In this document: in pieces, positions 16,295 to 24,681 of the stretch
Position numbering within the stretch: position 1 is the first letter of the stretch
Layout of the letters: each line of letters opens with the position of its first letter
Assembly: GCA_964555935.1 (NCBI GenBank)
Contig: CAZKUN010000010.1
Coordinates: forward strand, 15,371 to 79,370
From: CAZKUN01 sp964555935
Lineage (GTDB): Bacteria; Armatimonadota; Zipacnadia; Zipacnadales; VGFC01
DNA length: 64,000 nt
Direction: 5' to 3'
Translations under genes and position numbers: made by a program
Notes under the pieces: model-generated
Told to the model about the DNA's origin: nothing
Seen by the model: the letters and a program-made list of their open reading frames with translations, nothing else
The model's database searches: none

Positions 16295-18043
16295 ATGCCG
16301 ACCACCACTCCCGAAATCGAGCGCGCGCTCATTACCGGCTTTGAGCTCCACCTCCGGCAGGAGCAGTTCCCTGCCGACGGCCCGCAGCTTCACGAGCGTG
16401 TCACGACGGCGGCTACGGCGTTGGGGTTGAGTCCGGGTGAGGTCTACCGGTGGCGGCGGGGGCGCTTCCCCAAGGAGACGGCGCCCGATGATCTGAAGCA
16501 GCTCATCATGATGCAGTATGGGTTGGCCAGCCCTCATCTTCAGGGCAAGGCGCTGAAGACAGTATGCGACGCGGCGTCGGCTGAGTTTGGGATCCACAGC
16601 GCTACGATATACCGGTGGCGCAAAGCGCTTTTCACCAAGGGCACGGCTCGCCGTCAGCCCAAAGAGACGGCCGGTCGTTCGCTTTCGCTTTCCCCTCAGG
16701 TGCTCGAAGAGATCGAGTACCTCCATCTTCATCCGGGAAGCTACAGCCTCAGCTCCGCAGCCATGACGCGGCAACTCCAAAGCCGCTTCCCGGATGAACC
16801 CATCTCATACTATGCCGTGCATCGCCAGCGCCGGCGGCTGGATGAGCAGTACCGACCGGCGCGCGAGCCGGCGTGGCGGATCGAGGTCCCGCACTTCAAC
16901 TACCGTTGGCAGATCGATGATTCCTGGACGGATATGTTCGTCCAGCCGGATGACCCCGCCGATCGTCCGCGCCGTATCCCGCTCCAGTGCGTGATGGACG
17001 AGCGCACTCGCGCCTACATGGCGGCTCACTACGTCCGCACGGCGGATCGCGGGACGTACGCCAAGCTCATCTTCAACGCGTGCCGGCGCCAGAGCGATGT
17101 CTGGCCGATGTGCGGCGTGCCGGAGACGCTGTTGGGCGACTGGGGCAAGGTCTTCAAGTCTGACATGGCTCGCGGCGCGCTGGAGGCGATGGGGGTCAAA
17201 GAGGGAGACTGTCGCCCCTACCATCCCGAGGGCAAGGGGAAGGTCGAGCGCGGCTTCCGCACGATCCACACGCAGTTCGAGCGGATGCAGCCCGGCTGGT
17301 GTCCCGGCGACAACAAAGGCGACGACGCCGTCGATCCCACGAAGGCCTTCCGCCAGGTCGATGGGGTCTGGGTCGATCCTCGCATGGATGACCAGGCGCT
17401 GCTCACGCTCGACGAGCTGAACGCCCGGCTGCAGGAGTGGATCGTCGCCTACCACTCGCAGCACCATTCCACGATCGGCAAGACGCCGCTGACCATGTGG
17501 CAGTACGAGATCCGCCTCCGAGCCGACCTCAACGTCGAGCCGGCGGATGACATTCTCTTCCGAATGCTCCTGGTCCCGGTCGATGGCTACACGCGTCGGG
17601 TCGAGCGCCAGTCGATCCGCTACAACAACCTTGTCTACTTCGACGAGCGGCTCGGCGACTATGAAGGCGTGCCCATCCAGGTGCGCTACTGCTACGACGA
17701 CCTGAAGCACGTCTGGTGCTTCGACGAGCGAGGTCGGTACATCTGCGAGGCGGAGCTGCTGGAGACGTTCATCGTGGATGACGAGATGGACAAACGCAAG
17801 TTCGACGAGATGGCCCGCCGCGCTCGGGCGGGCGTGAAGGCCGACAAGGAAGCGGTCGAGCGCGTCCTTGCCAAGCCGCACGCGGTGGTCGATCTCCACG
17901 AGCAGATCCACGAGCAGGCCGAGAGCGCGCCCGTGCCGCTGGCGCCCACGCCTGGCAAGTGGGATCCGCCGGCGGATCCCGACGCCGATCGGCGCGAAGC
18001 GATCAGCGAGGCGCTCTTGCACCGCCGCGCCGCCAACGAGTAG
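16295..18043 (+). CDS. Mu-type DDE transposase
   Basis: A 582-residue MuA-like recombinase that would cut and join the element ends. The ATG at 16295 follows AGAGG and the preceding stop. The N-terminus carries two HTH-like segments, each ending in a YRWR motif (about 36-56 and 86-112). The RNase-H-fold catalytic core shows WQIDDSW (Asp 208/209), LLGDWGKVF (Asp 282) and GKGKVERGF (Glu 318), a D-D-35/36-E spacing. A Mu-type C-terminal beta-barrel follows (RVERQSIRYNNLVYFDERLG; VWCFDERGRYICEAEL) and an acidic/Pro-rich tail ends the protein, where MuA contacts MuB. Catalytic residues are intact. Confidence 0.9.
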   Translation: MPTTTPEIERALITGFELHLRQEQFPADGPQLHERVTTAATALGLSPGEVYRWRRGRFPKETAPDDLKQLIMMQYGLASPHLQGKALKTVCDAASAEFGIHSATIYRWRKALFTKGTARRQPKETAGRSLSLSPQVLEEIEYLHLHPGSYSLSSAAMTRQLQSRFPDEPISYYAVHRQRRRLDEQYRPAREPAWRIEVPHFNYRWQIDDSWTDMFVQPDDPADRPRRIPLQCVMDERTRAYMAAHYVRTADRGTYAKLIFNACRRQSDVWPMCGVPETLLGDWGKVFKSDMARGALEAMGVKEGDCRPYHPEGKGKVERGFRTIHTQFERMQPGWCPGDNKGDDAVDPTKAFRQVDGVWVDPRMDDQALLTLDELNARLQEWIVAYHSQHHSTIGKTPLTMWQYEIRLRADLNVEPADDILFRMLLVPVDGYTRRVERQSIRYNNLVYFDERLGDYEGVPIQVRYCYDDLKHVWCFDERGRYICEAELLETFIVDDEMDKRKFDEMARRARAGVKADKEAVERVLAKPHAVVDLHEQIHEQAESAPVPLAPTPGKWDPPADPDADRREAISEALLHRRAANE

Positions 18044-18108
18044 CCGTCCGCCGCACCGCACTCAATCGTCGCACACGCACCAACGCGAGAGACCGGAGGA
18101 CTCGAGTC

Positions 18109-18201
18109 ATGCCCACACCCACCACCGAACGCGCCAAACGCTGCGCCGCTGCCCCTGCCGCTACCGCTGCCGTCACGGGAGGTGCTTCCCATGTCTGCTA
18201 A
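18109..18201 (+). CDS. Possible 30-residue leader peptide coupled to the MuB-like gene
   Basis: A short frame (MPTPTTERAKRCAAAPAATA and 10 more residues) has a good GGAGG site 9 nt before its ATG and overlaps the start of the ATPase gene (18191) by 11 bp, the geometry of translational coupling. The Ala-rich product has no recognisable function and may be only a coupling device. It lies in the 147-bp gap between transposase and ATPase genes. Confidence 0.35.
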   Translation: MPTPTTERAKRCAAAPAATAAVTGGASHVC

Positions 18202-18901
18202 GTCTGTCTGGGACATCAAACCGTACCGTGACACGATGGCTGCCTTCGAGCGGGCCGCGTCGTTGAGTGGCGACCGGAGTCTGTCTGTGATCTCGGCGGC
18301 GGGCGGATCGGGGAAGACGTTCTGCGCGCAGCGCTTCGCTCAGAAGCATCGCGAGCACGTGCTCATCCGCGTGCCCAACCGGATGCTGATCGAGGGCACG
18401 GCCCGGAAGCTCCTTGATATCATCGCCGTCCACCTCGGGGTCCAGTTCAGCCACTGCACGAGTCGCCTCGATGTCGCCGCTATGGTCTCCATCAAGCTGC
18501 GCAACCGCGGTGGAATGCTCATGATCGACGAGGCGGATCAGCTCCCGACTCGGTTCGCCGATCTGTGCCGCACGCTCTCGATGGCTTCGGGGCAGCCGGT
18601 CTGCTTCATCGGCACGCCGTCGGTGGAGCACATCCTGAACCGTCGCACGCCGATCTCTACGCGCGTGGCCTTCCGCTACCGCATCAAGCCGGCGACGCTG
18701 GAGGACCTACTGGAGATGTTCCCGCGCACGTACACGCGCGAGGCCTCTCAGGAGATCATCGACATCACCGGCGGCAACCTGCGGTTGATTGCGAATCTGT
18801 GGGACCAGTTGGCGGACGTCAAGCGGGTCGTCAAGTACGAGGGCATCACGGTCGATGTCGTCCGGGAGACCGCCGCTGAGTTCCTGCTGGGGGTGGCCTG
18901 A
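18191..18901 (+). CDS. MuB-type AAA ATPase, transposition target selector
   Basis: A 236-residue AAA+ ATPase. Walker A is SAAGGSGKTF (residues 35-44), Walker B is MLMIDEAD (109-116), and sensor-1-like FIGTPS follows. The second half (ATLEDLLEMFPRTYTREASQ, ITGGNLRLIANLWDQL) is the helical lid. In the MuB/TniB/IstB group such proteins coat target DNA and activate the transposase. The start at 18191 has GGGAGG 7 nt upstream, better than the in-frame TTG-type start at 18182. It follows the transposase and overlaps the next gene by 1 bp (TGATG), so the early genes form one operon. Confidence 0.85.
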   Translation: MSAKSVWDIKPYRDTMAAFERAASLSGDRSLSVISAAGGSGKTFCAQRFAQKHREHVLIRVPNRMLIEGTARKLLDIIAVHLGVQFSHCTSRLDVAAMVSIKLRNRGGMLMIDEADQLPTRFADLCRTLSMASGQPVCFIGTPSVEHILNRRTPISTRVAFRYRIKPATLEDLLEMFPRTYTREASQEIIDITGGNLRLIANLWDQLADVKRVVKYEGITVDVVRETAAEFLLGVA

Positions 18902-19422
18902 TGGCCATCACCAACCGCCAGCTCAAACGTCTCTTCGCCCTCTCGCGCAAGGCTGGCATCGACGGCGCCGAACTGAAGCAGATCGTGCAGGAGCGTTACG
19001 GCCACGAGTCGCGCAGGGACCTGAGCGGCCGCGAGTATGAGGAGCTGTGCGTGCATCTTCAGGAGGTTGCGGGCGACCGTGGCAAGGCATCCGGTCGGTT
19101 GCAGCCCGGTGAACTCGCGAACGAGATGGAGATCCTGGCCTGGCTACAGAGCGAGGGCCTGCCCTGGGATCCCATCGCCGTCACCGACTTCGATGGGACC
19201 CGCGCCGTGGCGCTACTCGATGACTTCCGTCGTCGGCGCGTTCGGTGCGGTCGCATCTCTGTTGCTCAGGCGCGGAAGTGGCTGGGCTGGTGGGGCCGTT
19301 ACAGCATCCACGCCTGGCGCCTCTCTGCCGACGCCTGGCTGAACTCGTACCGCGGGCAGATGGACAAGGACGAGACCTACTTCATGGGGATCGTCCGCAA
19401 GCAGGCCCGCGTCGCCGCATAG
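18901..19422 (+). CDS. Mu gp16/GemA-like protein (DUF1018)
   Basis: A 173-residue basic protein. ITNRQLKRLFALSRKAGIDG at the N-terminus, then AELKQIVQERYGHESRRDLS and GREYEELCVHLQ, is the DUF1018/gp16 pattern seen in Mu-like phages, where the Mu member (GemA) alters host gene expression and DNA supercoiling. The C-terminal half (WLQSEGLPWDP, then basic RRRRVRCGRISVAQARKWLG) is longer than the core domain and may bind DNA. It starts within the stop codon of the MuB-like gene. Family assignment is by pattern and position. Confidence 0.65.
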   Translation: MAITNRQLKRLFALSRKAGIDGAELKQIVQERYGHESRRDLSGREYEELCVHLQEVAGDRGKASGRLQPGELANEMEILAWLQSEGLPWDPIAVTDFDGTRAVALLDDFRRRRVRCGRISVAQARKWLGWWGRYSIHAWRLSADAWLNSYRGQMDKDETYFMGIVRKQARVAA

Positions 19423-19462
19423 CCGTTGGCCGCACCAAACCGAGTATAGGAGACCCACTGAC

Positions 19463-20008
19463 ATGCCGAAGAAAGCAAAGCCCAAACCACCGACGTTCCG
19501 ATCCTGGGACGAGGCGGACGGCGCCGGCCAGGAAGTGCTGAAGACATCGACCCAGCTTGAGATGCAGAAGACGGCGATGAACGCCGAGATCGACGCCATC
19601 AAAGCTCGCTACAAAGACCCCATTCAGGCTCTTGAGCAGGAGAAGGACCTCCTGCTGAAGGGCATCGAGGACTTCGTGGAGGGCCGCCGCACGGAACTCG
19701 ACGGCAAGTCCCGCCAACTCACGCACGTCGTCGTCGGCTATAGCCTGAATCCGCCGCGCGTGAAGGCGACGCTCAAGAGCTTCGCCGAGTCGCTGAAGCG
19801 CATGCTCGGGCTGGGGCGCAAGGCCAGCGCCTACATCTCCACCGTCACCAAACAGGACATTGACAAGAGCGCAGTGCTCGCCGCCCACAAGGCCGAGAAG
19901 CTCACTGACGTGCAGCTTGCCGAGTTCGGCCTGGCGGTGGCTCAGGACGAGGTGTTCTACTGCAAGCCTATCGAGGCCAAAGTCGCCGAGGTCGATCCCG
20001 CCGCATAG
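19463..20008 (+). CDS. gam: Mu Gam-like host-nuclease inhibitor
   Basis: A 181-residue protein with a long coiled-coil hairpin (LKTSTQLEMQKTAMNAEIDA, YKDPIQALEQEKDLLLKGIE) and a globular end (HVVVGYSLNPPRVKATLKSF). This is the layout of Mu Gam/Ku-like proteins, which dimerise and thread linear double-stranded DNA to block RecBCD. The length fits Mu Gam (about 174). The start has GGAGACC upstream. It sits in the early region, as in Mu. No lysine-rich tail is present. Confidence 0.75.
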   Translation: MPKKAKPKPPTFRSWDEADGAGQEVLKTSTQLEMQKTAMNAEIDAIKARYKDPIQALEQEKDLLLKGIEDFVEGRRTELDGKSRQLTHVVVGYSLNPPRVKATLKSFAESLKRMLGLGRKASAYISTVTKQDIDKSAVLAAHKAEKLTDVQLAEFGLAVAQDEVFYCKPIEAKVAEVDPAA

Positions 20009-20048
20009 ACGTCCCGGCCACGTTGCCGCCCACGCCTGAGGTACTGCC

Positions 20049-20963
20049 ATGCCGAAGTCCCGCACAAAGCGCGTCTCGAAGATCGCCGGCGAGGACGTCG
20101 GCCGCGTAGGCCGGACGTCTCGTCCGGCGTCGTCCTCGTCCGCGAAGAAACGCGCACCCGCAACAAGACCGAAGAAGAGAGCGCCCGCGCGCAAACGCGC
20201 GACTAAGAAGAAGGCGGCCGTGCAGGAGCGCCTGGCTGACATCCGCAGGCCGGGAGTGCTCGGTGAGATCCGCACCTCACGGATCCGCATGAACCCGATG
20301 GCGCGTGAGCGCAACTGCCGCGTGTGCAAGTTGTGCGAGTCTCATCAGGATCTCTTCGACCTGGTCAACGGGCATCTCATCGAGGGGGGTGCGATCAATG
20401 TCATCCACCAGCACCTCAAGCGGGAGTATCCGGAGTTGAGGATCTCCTACGATTCCATCAGCCGCCACCGGAGCCGCCATCTGAAGCCGACGATCGCGCG
20501 TGCGCAGGAACTGCGCATCATGGGTGAGTCGATCTCCGAGGCGTTGGGATCCGACAGCCCGGTCAGCCTCGCCATCACCATCCTGCGCGAGATCGCCATC
20601 GCCATCCACTACACCATCACCAACCTGCTGGTGGGTGACGATGACGCGATGCGTATGATGCTGGATGACAACTTCCAGTCGCTGCTCCGAATCGGCGCCG
20701 ACGTGGCCGGCAAGCTGAGTTCGGCGGAGCGCTCGCAGATTCAGACCGAACTCGACCGGGCGAACCTTGAACTGAAGAAGCTCTTGGTCGCCATGCGTTC
20801 CGGCGATCACCTGAAGGCGGTCCGGGCGCTGTTGCACCAGGCCGCCGAGCGCATGTCTCCTGAGACGCGCGCTGAGGTCGGCCGTGCCCTCGACGAACTC
20901 GCCGGCGACGCGCCGAAGGAGCTGCCCGCCGGCAAGTCGGGGCCAGGGGGTGACGGCAAGTGA
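20049..20963 (+). CDS. gp27-like terminase small subunit candidate (DUF3486-like)
   Basis: A 304-residue protein directly before the large terminase. The first ~60 residues are Lys/Arg/Ala/Ser-rich (KKRAPARKRATKKKAAVQER) and include a REP-like hairpin in the DNA. The core has a Cys pair (CRVCKLCES), then a helical region with YDSISRHRSRHLKPTIARAQ, like the helix-turn-helix used by small terminases to hold DNA, and a C-terminal coiled coil (RSQIQTELDRANLELKKLLV). The 4-bp GTGA overlap with the terminase gene supports a joint packaging role. Mu gp27 is shorter; the basic N-terminus is extra. Confidence 0.55.
   Translation: MPKSRTKRVSKIAGEDVGRVGRTSRPASSSSAKKRAPATRPKKRAPARKRATKKKAAVQERLADIRRPGVLGEIRTSRIRMNPMARERNCRVCKLCESHQDLFDLVNGHLIEGGAINVIHQHLKREYPELRISYDSISRHRSRHLKPTIARAQELRIMGESISEALGSDSPVSLAITILREIAIAIHYTITNLLVGDDDAMRMMLDDNFQSLLRIGADVAGKLSSAERSQIQTELDRANLELKKLLVAMRSGDHLKAVRALLHQAAERMSPETRAEVGRALDELAGDAPKELPAGKSGPGGDGK
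20106..20128 (+). repeat. REP-like hairpin inside the gp27-like coding sequence
   Basis: GTAG at 20106-20109 is directly followed by GCCGGACG, TCT and CGTCCGGC: an 8-bp perfect stem with a 3-nt loop. This is the same architecture as the intergenic repeats elsewhere in the window. It encodes part of the low-complexity N-terminus (GRVGRTSRPASSS) in frame. Confidence 0.7.
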
Positions 20964-22684
20964 CCGACACCCTCGCGGCCGCCCAGAATGTGTTCGGGGA
21001 CGCCGACGTCGCAACCGCGCCGGTCCCCGCCGACCGGGGCGAGTTCTTCGCTGGGCACATCCGGCCGAAGACCGGCGGGCACCACATCGAGTGGTCCTTC
21101 GACCGGCACGAGTATATGCGGGCGATCGTGGCGGACGAGTCGCAGTCGATCGTCTGTCGCAAGGGCACGCAGGTCGGGATGTCCACGTTCTCGGTCGGCA
21201 CGGCGCTTCACGTCGCCGCGGCCCACGGTTTCCACGTCGGCTACTACCTGCCCACCGACAGCTACATCCGGAAGTTCGTGCAGGGGCGCTTCGACCCGCT
21301 CATTGACGCCGATGAGACGCTGGCCACGCTGGTGACCGAAGGCGATCCGAATGAGTACCTGTCCGATGCCGCCCGCAAGCGCCGGAAGCGGGCCGACCAC
21401 ACGGAGCTGAAGCTCATCGGTCGCGGGCAGTTGTGGTTCCAGGGCTGTGAGAACATGTCCGACGTCATCGGCATGGACTTCGACCTGATCGTGCTCGACG
21501 AGGTCGACGAGTTGGACCAGGCGATCGCGGCGTTCATCGACGACCGCATCATGCACTCGGCTTACGCCCGCCGGATCGCGCTCAGTCAGCCATCTGTGCC
21601 CGGCTTCGGAATCGACGCCGAGTATGAGGCGTCCGATCAGAAGCACTGGCGCTTGCGCTGCAGTCGCTGCCGGACGTGGACCTGCCTTGAGGACAGCTTC
21701 CCGGACTGTCTGGTCTACAACAAGCGCCACGCCGAATGGCGACTGGTCTGCATCCGCTGCGGGGCTCGACTGCCGTACCTCACCCGCGAGGATCCCACGG
21801 CGGCTGAGTGGGTGGCTGACTATCCCGGCCGCGAGGCGTCGGGCTACCACATCTCCCAGCTCTATGGCCCGATGACCACCGCCGCCAAAGTGGCGGAGAC
21901 CTGGCACAAGGCTCAGAACGACCGGAAGAAGCTGGAACGCTTCACGATCTCCTATCGGGGCTACGGCTTCGCCGGCGATCGCCAGCCCGTGAATGAGGCG
22001 GTGTTCGCGAGAGCATGCAAGGACGGTCCGAAGCCGACGCTGAGAGTGTCCTCAGAGGCGACCGGCGTGTGGGCCGGCGTCGACGTCGGCGACAAGCTCC
22101 ATCTTTGCGTCGGCATCGAGGTCCCCGACCGCCCGCTGCAGGTGGTCTGGTTCGAGGAAGTCTCGTGGACGACCCTCGCCAAACGGCTGAACGAGGCCGG
22201 CGTCCACGCATTCGTCGTCGACTCGCGCCCCGAGAAGACGAAGGCCGAGGAGCTGATTCGCCAGTTCGCCAACCAGGGCGCGATCTGTACGTTCAGCGAG
22301 ACGCTCGAGCATCCCATCTTCGGCGACCCGGCCGATGAAGAAGACGACCCCGAAGAGACGGATGTCCCGTACGTCAAGCTCAACCGCACCGATGCGCTCG
22401 ACTCGGTCTGCTACGACATCCGAAACGGCGTCATAAAGCTCCCGAACGCGACGGCGGACGGGATGACCACGGTGAAGAAGCACTTCCTGAATCTGGTCAA
22501 AGACCTTGATGAGCGCACGCTGACGTACCGCTACCGCAAGCGCGTGGACAACCACTTCGCGCTCGCCGCCGCCTACATGCGCCTGGCGCCACGGGCGGCC
22601 CGTCGGCTCCAACTCGGCCCCGCGGCGGAGTTTGAGATCGATGACATCACAGTCGGGAACGACACCGGGGGTGACGTCTGGTGA
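20960..22684 (+). CDS. Phage terminase large subunit (GpA/Mu gp28-type)
   Basis: A 574-residue DNA-packaging motor. The start is a GTG at 20960 overlapping the previous stop. ATPase domain: variant Walker A CRKGTQVGMST (about residues 66-76) and Walker B LIVLDEVDEL (about 177-186). A zinc-ribbon-like insertion carries CSRC and CIRC pairs (about 233-266). The nuclease domain has GVWAGVDVGDKLHLCVGIE (first acidic strand), AFVVDSRPEKTKAEEL and LNRTDALDSVCYDIRNGV (late acidic). These match GpA-type large terminases; the length is normal and all key residues seem present. It would translocate DNA into a prohead, yet no capsid gene is visible nearby. Confidence 0.9.
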   Translation: MTDTLAAAQNVFGDADVATAPVPADRGEFFAGHIRPKTGGHHIEWSFDRHEYMRAIVADESQSIVCRKGTQVGMSTFSVGTALHVAAAHGFHVGYYLPTDSYIRKFVQGRFDPLIDADETLATLVTEGDPNEYLSDAARKRRKRADHTELKLIGRGQLWFQGCENMSDVIGMDFDLIVLDEVDELDQAIAAFIDDRIMHSAYARRIALSQPSVPGFGIDAEYEASDQKHWRLRCSRCRTWTCLEDSFPDCLVYNKRHAEWRLVCIRCGARLPYLTREDPTAAEWVADYPGREASGYHISQLYGPMTTAAKVAETWHKAQNDRKKLERFTISYRGYGFAGDRQPVNEAVFARACKDGPKPTLRVSSEATGVWAGVDVGDKLHLCVGIEVPDRPLQVVWFEEVSWTTLAKRLNEAGVHAFVVDSRPEKTKAEELIRQFANQGAICTFSETLEHPIFGDPADEEDDPEETDVPYVKLNRTDALDSVCYDIRNGVIKLPNATADGMTTVKKHFLNLVKDLDERTLTYRYRKRVDNHFALAAAYMRLAPRAARRLQLGPAAEFEIDDITVGNDTGGDVW

Positions 22685-22953
22685 GCAAAGACAACCGACC
22701 GCTCGGAGTCGTCATCCTGCTTGCCGTGGCGCTCACGATCATCGCCGCGGCCGCCAAGGTCGTACGCGACGACTGGCCCCGCATCGAACGGGAGATGTTT
22801 CGTGGCCTCAGTCCGGAGGCCCGCCGTGCCGTCAGCGACCGCGACAGATTCGTCCCCGCCGTCGAGCAACGCGGTCTGGGGATCGCATCCCCAGCAGAGC
22901 GCGAGACAGCGTCTCGCGACGTTGCCGTGAAAGCCGTCGCCAAAGGACACTGA
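22681..22953 (+). CDS. Small membrane protein with repeat-encoded tail
   Basis: A 90-residue protein from a GTG overlapping the terminase stop by 4 bp. One membrane helix (LGVVILLAVALTIIAAAAKV) is followed by a charged region (DDWPRIEREMFRGLSPEARR). The last ~25 residues are encoded by two 8-bp-stem hairpins (22876-22918), so the tail may be a late addition. In Mu-like phages a small single-span protein often sits near the terminase; a holin or spanin role is possible but unproved. Confidence 0.55.
   Translation: MSKDNRPLGVVILLAVALTIIAAAAKVVRDDWPRIEREMFRGLSPEARRAVSDRDRFVPAVEQRGLGIASPAERETASRDVAVKAVAKGH
22866..22925 (+). repeat. Paired hairpins inside an outer inverted repeat (three-way junction)
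   Basis: CTGGGGAT-CGC-ATCCCCAG (22876-22894) and CGCGAGAC-AGC-GTCTCGCG (22900-22918) are two perfect 8-bp stems with 3-nt loops. The flanks GCAACG (22866-22871) and CGTTGC (22920-22925) pair with each other, closing a possible three-way junction. It lies in the end of the small membrane protein gene. Confidence 0.7.
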
Positions 22954-22955
22954 CG

Positions 22956-23882
22956 ATGCTCATCGCTGACTGTGTCGACACCATCCTCCGGGGCACCACC
23001 GGCTCGCTTGTCGCGCAGGCCTGGAATCGCGGCTGGGACGAGGCCGCGCCGGTGAGTGAGTGGACGCACGGTCAGCGGAGCGAGCGTAACGACGCCGTCA
23101 CCTGCCCGCTCTGTCGTGCGGCCAATGGGCGCATCGTCGATCGCCGTCGTCCGGACGCCGCACGTTGGTCGAGCGCGTTTCACATCAACTGCCGCGGCTT
23201 CCTGATCCCGATCCACCGTGATGAGCGCGACAACCTCGGCAACGGGCCGCTGGCCGACTTCCCGGCCGATGGCGATCTGGTCGTCTTCGACCCCGACAAG
23301 GACCCCGTGCCGTTCTCTGAACTCATCGAGAAGCACGGTCACTTCGTCAGCAATCCGGAGCGGTACGCGCCGCTGAACGTGCCGGCCAGGCCAACGGGAC
23401 GCGACTTCATCGCCTACCGGCGAGCGGGGGAGCAGCACGTCACGCTCCGCTGGCGAGACAACCTGCCCAATCCCGCGTTGCGCGAGACGCTCCAGGACAT
23501 GGCGGCCGGATTCGGTGGGCGGCTGGGTGTCCTAGACATCGCCGGCGATGTCGAGCTGGCCATCCAGATACTCCACCACGCGTCGGAGCGCGAGCTGTTC
23601 CGGAGCCTGCCGGCAATGCACGCCGAGCACGCCGGCGACTGGATCGAGTCGGCGGGGATGCTGTCCGAGGATGACTTCCGTTCGATTCCGCGGCGTGCCA
23701 TCGCCGACGCTGGCACGGGGCTGGGCACGCACGCCAGCGACGCCGGCGACGTCGAGTGGTTCCTACACAACCCAGCGCTGCCGCTCGACGCCGAGCGCAC
23801 CCTCGACGACGCGGTGGTGATCTACCGACCCGAGGCCGCCGACATAACCGACATCTTCCGCCTGCCTCCGGAGGTGAGCTGA
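22956..23882 (+). CDS. MuF-like head morphogenesis protein fragment
   Basis: A 308-residue protein starting at ATG 22956. Near the N-terminus VTCPLCRAANGRIVDRRRPD, then FHINCRGFLIPIHRDE, is the Cys/His block that closes the MuF (Mu gp30-type) minor head domain in many phages (CPLC...G...H..CRG). The long helical part that normally precedes this block is missing here. The rest (about 110-308) contains RDNLPNPALRETLQDMAAGF and DVELAIQILHHASERELFRS and is not recognised. It lies after the terminase, where portal and MuF would be expected, while the portal is 3 kb further on. Confidence 0.5.
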   Translation: MLIADCVDTILRGTTGSLVAQAWNRGWDEAAPVSEWTHGQRSERNDAVTCPLCRAANGRIVDRRRPDAARWSSAFHINCRGFLIPIHRDERDNLGNGPLADFPADGDLVVFDPDKDPVPFSELIEKHGHFVSNPERYAPLNVPARPTGRDFIAYRRAGEQHVTLRWRDNLPNPALRETLQDMAAGFGGRLGVLDIAGDVELAIQILHHASERELFRSLPAMHAEHAGDWIESAGMLSEDDFRSIPRRAIADAGTGLGTHASDAGDVEWFLHNPALPLDAERTLDDAVVIYRPEAADITDIFRLPPEVS

Positions 23883-24337
23883 TGGCGCACCCCTATTGCA
23901 CGGTCGACGAGGTGAAGGCCGAGTTCCCGTTCATCTCCGAAACCGAGTGGGGCGTTGGGCTGGCGCCCGACGACACGAAGCTCGCGGCCATGATCGAGGA
24001 GAACGACAGCGACATCGACGCGGCGCTCGACGCGCGCTTTGCCGTCCCGTTCGGTACCGTGCCGCAGAGCATCATGCGGATCTCGCGCGACCTCACCGTC
24101 GCCGACGTCCGCGAACTCGTCTTCAGCGAGGAAGAGCAACCCGACCGCGTCGGCCCTGGTAGGCGTAAGCGCGCCGAGACGCGGCTCACGGCGATCGCAG
24201 ACGGCAGCTATGCGCTCGACGCCCAGGGCGCTCCCCAGGCCGACACCGTCGCCGGCGACGATCGGCGCCCCACGGGCACATGGGAAGACGATGCCGATGT
24301 AGACGACCGGGCATTCGGGAGGGACACGGAATGGTGA
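23882..24337 (+). CDS. gp36-like protein (DUF1320)
   Basis: A 151-residue protein overlapping the previous gene by 1 bp (TGATG). YCTVDEVKAEFPFISETEWG, EENDSDIDAALDARFAVPF and IMRISRDLTVADVRELVFSE form the DUF1320 pattern of Mu gp36, a head-tail joining region protein. The C-terminal ~35 residues are acidic and Gly/Pro-rich (PTGTWEDDADVDDRAFGRD), probably disordered. In Mu this gene comes after the major capsid gene; here no capsid gene precedes it. Confidence 0.75.
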   Translation: MAHPYCTVDEVKAEFPFISETEWGVGLAPDDTKLAAMIEENDSDIDAALDARFAVPFGTVPQSIMRISRDLTVADVRELVFSEEEQPDRVGPGRRKRAETRLTAIADGSYALDAQGAPQADTVAGDDRRPTGTWEDDADVDDRAFGRDTEW

Positions 24338-24681
24338 ACGACCCCAAACCGCGCGACCACATCAAAGGCCCATGGCCCGCTGGCGACGCCGTCTCGCTCT
24401 GCGGCGTCGCGTACCGCCGACACCAGCTTCATGACGTCGCCTGCGAGGGCATCGATCGGCTCAACAGCGGCTTTGAGACGTACGGGCCGGACGCGTTCAC
24501 CGAGCATTCCGAAGCGGAGTGGCTCACCGAATCGCTCGAGGAACTGCTGGATGCCTTCAACATGCTTACCGGCATGCGCTCGGCGCGCGGTGAAGACCAG
24601 CTTGCGGCGGAGCACCTCGCCGAGGCCATCCGGATCGTCGACGAGCGGCGCACAGCCGCCCTCCAGGAGGAAGCACCATGA
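24331..24681 (+). CDS. Hypothetical phage protein
   Basis: A protein of about 116 residues starting at ATG 24331, inside the end of the gp36-like gene (7-bp overlap). DHIKGPWPAGDAVSLCGVAY is followed by a helical acidic section (EAEWLTESLEELLDAFNMLT; GEDQLAAEHLAEAIRIVDER). The ESLEELLDAF stretch faintly recalls the EExxE helix of MazG-type nucleotide pyrophosphohydrolases, but the second metal motif is not evident. It overlaps the endolysin gene by 4 bp. No family is assigned. Confidence 0.5.
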   Translation: MVNDPKPRDHIKGPWPAGDAVSLCGVAYRRHQLHDVACEGIDRLNSGFETYGPDAFTEHSEAEWLTESLEELLDAFNMLTGMRSARGEDQLAAEHLAEAIRIVDERRTAALQEEAP

